From an uncultured bacterium (GTDB lineage: Bacteria > Cyanobacteriota > Vampirovibrionia > Gastranaerophilales > Gastranaerophilaceae), in the NCBI GenBank assembly GCA_949282195.1, contig CASDOW010000001.1, positions 1 through 64,000 on the forward strand: a DNA stretch of 64,000 bases, written 5' to 3'. The notes beneath the pieces are model-generated. The model worked only from the letters and a program-made list of their open reading frames with translations. It had not been told where the DNA came from and searched no databases. The position numbers and the translations under genes were made by a program. This document shows positions 8,417 to 15,599 of this stretch, piece after piece; position 1 is the stretch's first letter, and every line of letters begins with the position of its first letter.

Positions 8417-8653
8417 TTATTGGTGAGCTTCGATATAGTTAACTGCATCTTGAACAGTAGCGATTTTTTCAGCATCTTCATCAGGAATTTCGCAACCGAA
8501 TGCTTCTTCAAAAGCCATAACCAATTCAACTGTATCTAATGAATCAGCACCAAGGTCAGCTGTAAATGAAGCTGAAGGTGTAACTAAGCTTTCATCAACG
8601 CTTAATTGATCTATTACTACTTTTTTTACTTTTTCTAGGATTTCTGTACTCAT
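8417..8653 (-). CDS. acpP: Acyl carrier protein
   Basis: The 78-residue acidic protein carries growing acyl chains on a phosphopantetheine arm. The attachment serine is in [13 protein letters not shown], and the helix II-III region [13 protein letters not shown] is typical. Start and length fit the family exactly. CGAGG lies seven bases before the ATG, and a near-consensus promoter is placed 39-67 bases upstream. It is the first gene of the acpP-fabF unit. Confidence 0.98.
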   Translation of the reverse strand: MSTEILEKVKKVVIDQLSVDESLVTPSASFTADLGADSLDTVELVMAFEEAFGCEIPDEDAEKIATVQDAVNYIEAHQ

Positions 8654-8691
8654 TTTTACCTCGATTAATAATACTAAACTTTACATGCTCA

Positions 8692-8720
8692 ATTATATAA
8701 GGCACAAAGTATTTTTGCAA
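8692..8720 (-). promoter_or_regulatory. acpP: Promoter of acpP
   Basis: On the minus strand TTGCAA (8720-8715), a 17-base spacer and TATAAT (8697-8692) form a near-consensus sigma-70-type promoter. The expected transcript start leaves a leader of about 30 bases with a CGAGG ribosome site. Confidence 0.8.
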
Positions 8721-8795
8721 ATTTATTTACAATTATTTAAGCTTTAATCGCTAGTTTATGCGGTTTATAAGCATTTTTTTATGTAGTTTTGTAAA

Positions 8796-11324
8796 TTAAA
8801 ATGTTTTTAGTCCCGACGTTGTAATATCAAGAGTTTTTTCTCCTGCTTTTGAAAATTCAACAACATAACTTGAAGAATTATTTTCTTTTAAAATATCTTT
8901 AATTTTACCGACTCCGAAACTGCTATGAAAAACTCTTGTGCCTATTGGCAATATACCAATTCTGTTTTCAAAAGATGTGTTAACCTTTGAAGCATTTTCT
9001 TTTGCCTTTGCAATCATATCCTTAATATTTACTTTTGGTTTTTCAACATCTTCTTTTTGTTTTTTAACAACATGGGCATTAACTGTTTTATAGTTAATTT
9101 TGGATTGCTCGTTAACCGTTGAATTTATTGAACTTTTAATTTTAGCTATTGAACTTGCTAAATTATTGTTTGTTGATTGAACTTTAGCTGAACTTTGCTT
9201 AATTCTAGCCAATGATGAGGCAAAATTATTTGTTGTTGAAGAAGATGAACTTTTCTTTTCTTTGATTTTTGAAACAGTAGAAGAAAAGCTTGATTTATTG
9301 GAACTATAGGCAATTTGTTTTTGACCTTCTTCTTCAAGCAAACTTGTTGGAATTTCATCTAAAAATCTGCTTCTTGGATTAGTTTGAAAATTTCCCCAAA
9401 CCTTTCTTTGTTTTGCATGGGTTAAAAACAGCTTTTTTTTTGCCCTTGTTATCCCTACATACATCAATCTTCTTTCTTCTTCCAGCTCACTGTTTGTAAC
9501 CCCAAAAGCAATACTTCTGCCATGCGGGAAGATTCCATCTTCCAATCCTATTAAAAATACAACAGGAAATTCAAGCCCTTTAGCAGCATGGAGCGTCATT
9601 AATGTTACGGAAGATTCATTTTTTTCTTCTTTATCCAATTCATCAATATCAGACACAAGCGCCACTTGAGATAAAAAATTACCCAAAATTCCAAGATCAT
9701 CTTCGCTATCAAGCGAAAAATCATCTTCTTCAAATTCCTGAACAACATTAATAAATTCTTGCAAGTTTTCTAATCTTGATTGATTTTCAACGTTGTCTTC
9801 CTGTCTTAATTGGGGGCTATAACCCGTAGCTTCTAAGATATAAGTTACATATTCAGATAATTTTGGGTAATTTTCCTGACAAGATGTAATTTGCTCAATT
9901 GTTGTCAGAAAATTTTGCAATTTTGCTTTAGTACCCGAATTAATATCTTCAATTTTATCAAGGTGTTTAAGACTTTCATAAACACTAATTCCGTTTTCAT
10001 CAGCAAAAGAAACGAGCTTATTAATTGTCGTATCGCCTATTCCTCTTTTAGGTTCATTTATAATTCTTCTTAGAGCTTGAGAATCATTATGATTATAAAT
10101 TAATTTTAAATATGCAATGATGTCTTTAATTTCTTTTCTATCGTAGAATTTTAAACCGCCCACAATTTTATAAGGGATTGAATAGCTCATTAAGGCTTCT
10201 TCAATTGAACGAGATTGAGCATTTGTTCTATATAAAATTGCAATATCGTCTTTTTTTGTGTTTAAATTTTCAATTTTTCTTGCAACATATCTGCTTTCAT
10301 TATAGTCATCTTGAGCTTCATAAAGAGTTATTTTTTCACCTTCTCCTTTATTAGAATAAAGATTTTTTTCAAGTCGTTCTTCGTTATTTTTAATTACTTC
10401 ATTAGCTGCTTTTAAGATATTTCCCGTTGAGCGGTAATTTTGTTCCAATTTAATTAACTTTGTATTTTGATAATCCTTTTGAAAATTTAAAATAATTTTA
10501 AAATCGGCACCGCGCCAAGAATATATTGATTGGTCAACATCACCCACCGCGCATAGAGAGCCTATATTATCTTTTGACCCGTCAGTGGGATAAAGCATAT
10601 TAATTAAATCATATTGAGCTTTATTTGTATCTTGAAATTCATCAACTAAAATATGCTTAAATCTGTCTTCATATTTTTTTCTTATTTGCTCGTTTTCTTT
10701 CAATAAATTAACGCTTAACATGAGCATATCATCAAAATCAAGAGCATTATTTAGCGCCAATTGTTTTTCATATTCATAATAAACCTCTGAAATTTTTTGA
10801 GTATAATAATCACGAGCTAGTGTTGCATAAGTATATGCATCTTGCATTTTATTTTTGGCGTTTGAAATTGCTGCTTTTACTGCTTTAATTTCAAAAGACT
10901 TTTCATCAATATTTAATTTTTTTAGGGCATTTTTTATAATGGTTTTAGTGTCGGTATCATCATAAATAACGTAATTATTATCCCAGTGTCTGCCGTCTTT
11001 TGTTTTATAGTTTTCTAAGTCTTTCCTTAAAATTCTTCCGCAAATATTATGGAAAGTGCCCACCCACATTCTTTTAACAATATTTTCGTCAAGATAATTA
11101 GATAAACGGGCTTGCATTTCTTTTGCGGCTTTATTAGTAAAAGTTACCGCCAAAATATCATTGGGGCTAACCCCTTGAGATACTAAATATGCAATTCTTG
11201 AAGTCAAAACTTTTGTTTTCCCTGAACCGGCTCCGGCTAAAACCAATATTGCACCATTTTTTTCAATTACTGCCTGATTTTGCTCATTGTTTAAACCTTT
11301 TAAAAATTCGGCCGTAGTTTGCAT
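8796..11324 (-). CDS. pcrA: PcrA/UvrD-type superfamily 1 DNA helicase
   Basis: An ATP-driven 3'-5' DNA helicase for repair and for clearing stalled complexes. The motifs appear in order: LNNEQNQAV (Q motif), GAGSGKT (Walker A), DEFQDTNKAQ (Walker B), GDVDQSIYSWRGA, LEQNYRST, TLHAAKGLEFPVV and VGITRAKKKLFL. After the helicase core comes a serine- and lysine-rich linker with internal repeats (SSxxKIK, SLARIK, SIAKIK), then a small C-terminal Tudor-like domain (GTRVFHSSFGVGKI) as in PcrA, which binds RNA polymerase. Start ATG 11324 gives MQTTAEFLKGLNNEQ, matching relatives; in-frame starts at 11345 or 11366 are possible. About 842 residues. Confidence 0.95.
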   Translation of the reverse strand: MQTTAEFLKGLNNEQNQAVIEKNGAILVLAGAGSGKTKVLTSRIAYLVSQGVSPNDILAVTFTNKAAKEMQARLSNYLDENIVKRMWVGTFHNICGRILRKDLENYKTKDGRHWDNNYVIYDDTDTKTIIKNALKKLNIDEKSFEIKAVKAAISNAKNKMQDAYTYATLARDYYTQKISEVYYEYEKQLALNNALDFDDMLMLSVNLLKENEQIRKKYEDRFKHILVDEFQDTNKAQYDLINMLYPTDGSKDNIGSLCAVGDVDQSIYSWRGADFKIILNFQKDYQNTKLIKLEQNYRSTGNILKAANEVIKNNEERLEKNLYSNKGEGEKITLYEAQDDYNESRYVARKIENLNTKKDDIAILYRTNAQSRSIEEALMSYSIPYKIVGGLKFYDRKEIKDIIAYLKLIYNHNDSQALRRIINEPKRGIGDTTINKLVSFADENGISVYESLKHLDKIEDINSGTKAKLQNFLTTIEQITSCQENYPKLSEYVTYILEATGYSPQLRQEDNVENQSRLENLQEFINVVQEFEEDDFSLDSEDDLGILGNFLSQVALVSDIDELDKEEKNESSVTLMTLHAAKGLEFPVVFLIGLEDGIFPHGRSIAFGVTNSELEEERRLMYVGITRAKKKLFLTHAKQRKVWGNFQTNPRSRFLDEIPTSLLEEEGQKQIAYSSNKSSFSSTVSKIKEKKSSSSSTTNNFASSLARIKQSSAKVQSTNNNLASSIAKIKSSINSTVNEQSKINYKTVNAHVVKKQKEDVEKPKVNIKDMIAKAKENASKVNTSFENRIGILPIGTRVFHSSFGVGKIKDILKENNSSSYVVEFSKAGEKTLDITTSGLKTF

Positions 11325-11435
11325 AATTTTGTTAAGACTCCCCATAAATTTTTTAGATATTCCCAAAAGGGTGGAAATATGTTATTATTATATTCAATAT
11401 TATACAAGAAAAATTTTAAAGGAAAAAAATAAAAC

Positions 11436-12002
11436 ATGGAAGAAAATTTTGAGAAACAAAATCAACCTTCGATAATGGTTCCCTTAGAAGATATGGACAA
11501 AGTGGACCATAAAGACGGAGAAGATTTTGACGCTCTAGCACAAGAATTAGCAACAATCAGACAAAGTGCAAAAAAGATAGCTATCATCGGTTCAAGAAAT
11601 CTTACAATTACACACCAGCAAATTATTGAAACTCTAACTACAAGCCTTGTAATGCAAGGTAATACAATAATTACTTCAGGCGGCTCTTCAGGTACCAACG
11701 CTGCAGCTATCAGAGGGGCGCTAAAAGCAAATCCCGAGAAATTAAAAATTATTCTTCCTCAAACAATCGGACAGCAACCCTCTGATGTTCAAGATCAATT
11801 AATCGGCGTACCAAATATCATTGAACACCCCGACAGAGCAATGATGACATTAGCTGACGCTTCAAGAATTTGTAACCGAGAAATTATATCTCAATGTCAA
11901 CAATTAATCTGTTTCTTATCACATTCATCAAATACACTGCATAAAGCTGTTGAATTTGCAGAAGAATCACACAAAGTTGTTACAGTATTTTATTTAGATT
12001 AG
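11436..12002 (+). CDS. SLOG-domain (DprA/LOG-like) Rossmann protein
   Basis: The 188-residue protein has a nucleotide-binding Rossmann fold of the SLOG group: IAIIGSRNL, then IITSGGSSGTNAAAIRGAL and SQCQQLICFLSHSS. Annotators often call such proteins DNA-recombination-mediator A, but it is half the size of DprA and lacks its extra domains, so a ligand-sensing or nucleotide-related role is just as possible. The N-terminal 45 residues are acidic and probably disordered. An AAAGGA ribosome site precedes the ATG. Its stop overlaps the convergent XRE gene by four bases. Confidence 0.8.
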   Translation: MEENFEKQNQPSIMVPLEDMDKVDHKDGEDFDALAQELATIRQSAKKIAIIGSRNLTITHQQIIETLTTSLVMQGNTIITSGGSSGTNAAAIRGALKANPEKLKIILPQTIGQQPSDVQDQLIGVPNIIEHPDRAMMTLADASRICNREIISQCQQLICFLSHSSNTLHKAVEFAEESHKVVTVFYLD

Positions 12003-12325
12003 TTTTTAATAATCGCTTGAACTATTTTATAAATAAGGCGAAGTTTTTCTTCGTTATTTTCGAGCACTTTAATTTCAGTTATAAGTTCATTTATTAATTC
12101 TTTAGGTTCTTTTAAATATTCAATATGAAAAAAATCGTCGGGAGATATTTTTAAAATTTCCATTATTTTTTCAAGAGTTTGTGCAGTTAAAAAATTATTG
12201 CCACATTCAATTCCTGACAATGTTCTTTGAGAAATATTTAACATTTCGGAAAATTTTTCTTGCGATAATCCCCTTAAAATTCGATATTGTTTAACTTTTT
12301 TTCCTAATAATTTTTTTAAATCCAT
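11999..12325 (-). CDS. XRE-family transcriptional regulator
   Basis: A 108-residue protein with an N-terminal helix-turn-helix (VKQYRILRGLSQEKFSEML, then NISQRTLSGIECG) at about residues 10-60. It is followed by a charged helical tail that could dimerise. It is transcribed away from the tandem membrane-protein genes beginning at 12577, and a long palindrome lies 47-93 bases upstream of its start. This suggests control of itself and perhaps of those genes. The target is not proven. Confidence 0.85.
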   Translation of the reverse strand: MDLKKLLGKKVKQYRILRGLSQEKFSEMLNISQRTLSGIECGNNFLTAQTLEKIMEILKISPDDFFHIEYLKEPKELINELITEIKVLENNEEKLRLIYKIVQAIIKN

Positions 12326-12371
12326 ATTTACACCATTATAAATAGTATAAGTATATAATTAAGGTTTTTTA

Positions 12372-12418
12372 ATGATATTTAATCGGTAATATGGTTAATA
12401 ATACTGATTAAATATCAT
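12372..12418. promoter_or_regulatory. Long palindrome upstream of the XRE gene, candidate operator
   Basis: ATGATATTTAATC (12372-12384) and GATTAAATATCAT (12406-12418) are perfect inverted repeats. Pairing continues inward with one G-T pair and one mismatch, giving a dyad of about 20 bp per arm. A third partial copy, TACCGATTAAAT, lies at 12475-12486. The position between divergent genes suits an operator. Confidence 0.6.
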
Positions 12419-12440
12419 ATTTATTAAGAATTATTAAGCT

Positions 12441-12475
12441 AAAATGCAAGATTATTTCTTAATTTTGCATTTTTT
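12441..12475 (+). terminator. Hairpin with T run, orphan plus-strand terminator
   Basis: AAAATGCAA pairs with TTGCATTTT across a 15-base loop and is followed by a T run on the plus strand. No plus-strand gene ends just before it, so it may end a short leader RNA or antisense transcript from the palindrome region. Confidence 0.5.
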
Positions 12476-12488
12476 ACCGATTAAATTT

Positions 12489-12576
12489 CTATAAATTTAG
12501 CAATTAGTTTATTAAAAATTACTTTATTAGAACATAAGGAAAAAGCATACTAGAAAAATAGAAGGAGAAAAAAATT
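12489..12576 (+). repeat. Duplicated upstream region, copy 1
   Basis: This stretch before the first tandem gene shares ordered blocks with 13156-13249 before the second: CTATAAATTTAGCAAT, TACTTTAT, GCATACTAG and AATAGAAGGAG. The blocks keep their distances, about 88 and 94 bases from the start codons. It likely carries the promoter and ribosome site (GAAGGAG). Confidence 0.75.
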
Positions 12577-13038
12577 ATGTTAATCAATCCAAGTAATTCA
12601 CTAGGTTCAAATCTTGCTCAAACAGTACAAAGAGCAAGTGATACAACCGAAATGGTTGTAAAAACTAAAAGTAATTTAGTAACTACAAATGCAAAAAATG
12701 CATTGGCAACAACGGCAGGTTTAGCAGCAACAGTAGCAGCAACAAATGCAGTTAAAAATTCAAGTGCATTACAAGAAACTATTACTAAAGGATTAAAGAA
12801 AATTACTTCATCAGATGTATTTAAACAAGTTTATGATAACGTAGCTCCTTATGCTAAAAAAGCAGCATCTTGGGTAAAAGCACTTCCTGCTCCTGCTAAA
12901 ATTGTTTTAGGTGCAGGTGCAGTAATAACTGGTTTAGTTGTTAATGCTATACAAAATAAAGGTATATTTAATCAAGGTAAGATTTTCCAACAATATGAAG
13001 ACAAACAAACTGTCAGAGAAGCATTAAATAATATATAG
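12577..13038 (+). CDS. Small alanine-rich membrane protein, tandem paralogue 1
   Basis: I do not recognise this 153-residue protein. It has a Thr/Ala-rich region (about 45-65), the block NSSALQETITKGLKK, an amphipathic stretch KKAASWVKALPAPAK, and one probable membrane segment (IVLGAGAVITGLVVNAIQ, about 110-128). The tail is NKGIFNQGKIFQQYEDKQTV. The next gene (13250-13729) is a clear paralogue with nearly identical C-terminal half and diverged N-terminus. Translation starts after a good GAAGGAG site. A strong terminator follows, so each paralogue is its own transcription unit. The divergent XRE gene may regulate it. Function unknown. Confidence 0.8.
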   Translation: MLINPSNSLGSNLAQTVQRASDTTEMVVKTKSNLVTTNAKNALATTAGLAATVAATNAVKNSSALQETITKGLKKITSSDVFKQVYDNVAPYAKKAASWVKALPAPAKIVLGAGAVITGLVVNAIQNKGIFNQGKIFQQYEDKQTVREALNNI

Positions 13039-13046
13039 TGATGTAT

Positions 13047-13090
13047 AAAATAATCTCCCCTCTCATAAAAGAAGGGAGATTATTTTATTA
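13047..13090 (+). terminator. Rho-independent terminator after tandem gene 1
   Basis: A perfect 13-bp stem (AAAATAATCTCCC at 13047-13059 with GGGAGATTATTTT at 13074-13086) is followed by T-rich sequence. It is near-symmetrical but faces only the upstream plus-strand gene. Confidence 0.9.
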
Positions 13091-13155
13091 AGAAATATTA
13101 ACAATAGCAAACACAGTTATTTTATGTCTTTAACACATTATGGAAAAATTATCTA

Positions 13156-13249
13156 CTATAAATTTAGCAATATTTTTTTAAAAAAAATACTTTATAAAAA
13201 CATAATTGCATACTAGTTATACGGAAAGAATAGAAGGAGATTATTAACT
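13156..13249 (+). repeat. Duplicated upstream region, copy 2
   Basis: Carries the same ordered blocks as 12489-12576 (CTATAAATTTAGCAAT at 13156-13171, GCATACTAG at 13208-13216, AATAGAAGGAG before the start). The gene duplication therefore included the control region. Confidence 0.75.
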
Positions 13250-13729
13250 ATGAATTTAACAACAGGTCTTATCACTTCAGGTGCTTTATCAAACAATGTA
13301 GCAAAAGTTGAAGATAGAGCAAATTTAGCAGTTGCAACAGGTAAAAATATTGTAGGTACAAATCTTAAATCAACAGCCGCTATAGCAGCAGGTATTGGAG
13401 CAACAGCAGTTGCAACAAATGCAATTAAAAATTCAAGCGCATTGCAAGAAACTATTACTAAAGGATTAAAAAAAGTAGTAGGCGCAGTAGAAAGCTCAAA
13501 CGTATATAAAAAACTAGAAGAAAACATTGCACCGTATACAAGAAAAGCAGCTTCTTGGGTAAAAGCACTTCCAACTCCCGCCAAGGTTGTTTTAGGTGCA
13601 GGTACGGCACTAGCATGTTTAATTGGCAATACAATACAAAATAAAGGTATATTCAACCAAGGCAAAATTGTTCAACAATATGAAGACAAACAAACTATTA
13701 GAGAAGCATTAAATAATATCCAAGCATAA
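13250..13729 (+). CDS. Small alanine-rich membrane protein, tandem paralogue 2
   Basis: This 159-residue paralogue of the 12577 gene shares KNSSALQETITKGLKK, RKAASWVKALPTPAK, a membrane segment VVLGAGTALACLIGNTIQ and the tail NKGIFNQGKIVQQYEDKQTI. The first 40 residues differ (MNLTTGLITSGALSNN), so the C-terminal half is under stronger constraint. A GAAGGAG ribosome site precedes the ATG and a perfect terminator follows. There is no signal-peptide cleavage motif. Cellular role unknown; a membrane-anchored structural or lineage-specific envelope role is only a guess. Confidence 0.8.
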   Translation: MNLTTGLITSGALSNNVAKVEDRANLAVATGKNIVGTNLKSTAAIAAGIGATAVATNAIKNSSALQETITKGLKKVVGAVESSNVYKKLEENIAPYTRKAASWVKALPTPAKVVLGAGTALACLIGNTIQNKGIFNQGKIVQQYEDKQTIREALNNIQA

Positions 13730-13737
13730 TAAAGATA

Positions 13738-13770
13738 AAATCCCCGAAATTTAAATTTCGGGGATTTATT
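13738..13770 (+). terminator. Rho-independent terminator after tandem gene 2
   Basis: AAATCCCCGAAATTT (13738-13752) directly abuts its exact complement AAATTTCGGGGATTT (13753-13767), followed by ATTTAT. The symmetry would also let it serve the convergent gene at 13800-14183. Confidence 0.9.
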
Positions 13771-13799
13771 TATAAATAGATTAAATACTTGTATCGAAA

Positions 13800-14183
13800 T
13801 TACACTTGACTATCTTCGTACCAATATAAAGCATAAGCGCTATCCACAGGGGCGTCAATTATTACGCCGTATTTAGAAAATTCATTAGCGTGTTTTGCTT
13901 TAGCTTGCGGAGTAAAAGCATTAACCAATAGCGCACCAACACCGGCGATTAAAGCACCGATTCCGCCATATTTTAAAATTGAACGACTTGCACTACGAGC
14001 ATTTATAGAAGCGGAAGATACAAAAGAATCAACCGATTCTTTGTTTATCATTTTTGTCAATTCAGCTTTTGTAGGTACAACATAACGTGAAGCAGCACCA
14101 ACTACCGCACCTACTGCCGCAGGAAGCATTATACCATGGTTATTTCTTCTTGGTTCTCCCATTGTGATTGTATTAATTGCCAT
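13800..14183 (-). CDS. Small membrane protein of unknown function
   Basis: About 127 residues with two glycine/alanine-rich hydrophobic segments (LPAAVGAVVGAASRYVV near residue 20, and GGIGALIAGVGALLVNAF near residue 75) and a C-terminal tail ending WYEDSQV. The second segment ends VNAFTPQAK, loosely like the membrane region of the two genes upstream, so the three may form a group of small membrane proteins. ATG 14183 is preferred over GTG 14192. It converges on tandem gene 2. I do not recognise the family. Confidence 0.65.
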   Translation of the reverse strand: MAINTITMGEPRRNNHGIMLPAAVGAVVGAASRYVVPTKAELTKMINKESVDSFVSSASINARSASRSILKYGGIGALIAGVGALLVNAFTPQAKAKHANEFSKYGVIIDAPVDSAYALYWYEDSQV

Positions 14184-14374
14184 AATCTTCACACTTTCTA
14201 CACTAGATAATCATGCCACACTGTTTAAGTTAAGACACTCACTATTTTACTCACACTTGATTTGGTCAAAAAAAAATCAAATCAACCTTGTTTAAAAATT
14301 TTCCAATCCCTAACTGATTTTCAAATTTTTTCTATTGTATCACATGAAAAAACTTTTGTCAACACTATAAAAAA

Positions 14375-14656
14375 TTATAGTAAATTTAAAATTTTTTGTG
14401 TTTTTTCTTTGTTTTTATTTATCAAATCAAGCTTTTGCTCTCTCGATAGGGTCTTTTTTATTCTATATTCTTCTTTTAAGGCTGATGATTTATCCATAAA
14501 TTCTTCTACGTATACAATTTCTTTGGGCTTATGAACTTTAGTATATTTCGCTCCTTTTTTGTTTTTATGAAGCTCAAAACGAGCCAAAACATCCTTGGCA
14601 ATTCCGCAATATAACTTATCATCAAATGTTTGCAGTATATATAGATAAAATTTCAT
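14375..14656 (-). CDS. GIY-YIG domain protein (YhbQ/UPF0213-like)
   Basis: A 93-residue stand-alone GIY-YIG nuclease-fold protein. YLYILQTFDDKLYCGIAKDV is the GIY-YIG variant (LYI and YCG), followed by RFELHKNKKGAKYTKVH and ALKEEYRIKKTLSREQK, the standard order of this small family. Relatives are believed to act on DNA, but the physiological role is unclear. It begins inside the 3' end of dusB (35-base overlap), which points to coupled translation. Confidence 0.88.
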   Translation of the reverse strand: MKFYLYILQTFDDKLYCGIAKDVLARFELHKNKKGAKYTKVHKPKEIVYVEEFMDKSSALKEEYRIKKTLSREQKLDLINKNKEKTQKILNLL

Positions 14657-15599
14657 CCAAAACTTCCAAAATTTCTTTTTCTGTTTCTAATGTAACTAAG
14701 GCGCTTCGATATTTTGAAGCATTTCTTGTTGAAGAAATATAATAATTATAAAATTTTCTCATGAATTTCACGCCGTTTTTTTCACCCATATGTTGAACCT
14801 CAAGGCGCAAATGTTTTTTTAGCATTTCAATTCTTTGAACTAAATCAGGTTCAGAAATAACTTCTTTTGTTTCGATATATTTTTCAATCCGATATGGCAA
14901 TGTAAAATCACCCATTATGCCTCTGCCTATAGAAACTCCCTTAGCGCCTGTCAATTCAAGGCAGTTTTTAGCATCTTGAATTGTTTTAATATCGCCGTTA
15001 GCATAAACAGGAATTGATAATTCATCAACCAAAAGTTTAATTTTAGACCAATCGGCACTCCCTTGATACATTTGAGAACGGGTTCTCGAGTGAAGCGTTA
15101 CAAAAGAAACCCCTGCCTTTTCTAATGCTTTTGCAAATTCAATATAATTTTCTTCCTGACTTGTCCAGCCAAGGCGAAATTTAGCACTAACAGGAAGTTT
15201 TGTTGCTTCAATAATTGATTGAACAATATCGCAAGCCAATTCGGGAGTTTTCATCATGGCAGACCCGTCCCCCGAAACCACAACTTTTTTAACCGGACAG
15301 CCGCAATTAATATCAATCATACTTGCGTATGGCGCTACAATTTGCGCTGCTCTTGTCATTTTATCAATTTTATGACCCACAAGTTGAAAAGATAGAGGGT
15401 ATTCAAATTCTTCAAATTGAATAATCCTTGGATTTGGATTATTACAAAGCATTTCAGATGAAATCATCTCTGTTGTCATAAGACATTTAGAATTATGCTT
15501 CCTAATCAGCCCCCTAAAAACAACATCGGAAATTCCCGCTAAAGGTGCTTGAATAACTTTTATATCTTCTATATTGATTTTTTTATTTACTGCTTGCAT
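14622..15599 (-). CDS. dusB: tRNA-dihydrouridine synthase
   Basis: The 325-residue FMN enzyme reduces uridines in the tRNA D-loop. The N-terminal TIM barrel has APLAGISDVVFRGL, TTEMISSEML, the catalytic-loop cysteine in INCGCPVKKVV and RLGW; VSIGRGIMGD binds FMN phosphate. The C-terminal helical domain ends near the GIY-YIG start. It overlaps the TPR gene upstream by 17 bases, so the three genes 17763-14375 are one operon. The subfamily (DusB) is assigned from the general bacterial pattern. Confidence 0.92.
   Translation of the reverse strand: MQAVNKKINIEDIKVIQAPLAGISDVVFRGLIRKHNSKCLMTTEMISSEMLCNNPNPRIIQFEEFEYPLSFQLVGHKIDKMTRAAQIVAPYASMIDINCGCPVKKVVVSGDGSAMMKTPELACDIVQSIIEATKLPVSAKFRLGWTSQEENYIEFAKALEKAGVSFVTLHSRTRSQMYQGSADWSKIKLLVDELSIPVYANGDIKTIQDAKNCLELTGAKGVSIGRGIMGDFTLPYRIEKYIETKEVISEPDLVQRIEMLKKHLRLEVQHMGEKNGVKFMRKFYNYYISSTRNASKYRSALVTLETEKEILEVLDEILSIYTANI

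Noticed and set aside
13213..13665. A 150-codon minus-strand open frame over the second tandem gene
   Set aside because: It is the antisense shadow of the plus-strand gene, which has the ribosome site, terminator and paralogue.
14257..14285. Hairpin TTGATTTG/CAAATCAA as a terminator
   Set aside because: The T/A run is in the loop, not after the stem, and it is not directly behind either neighbouring gene end.
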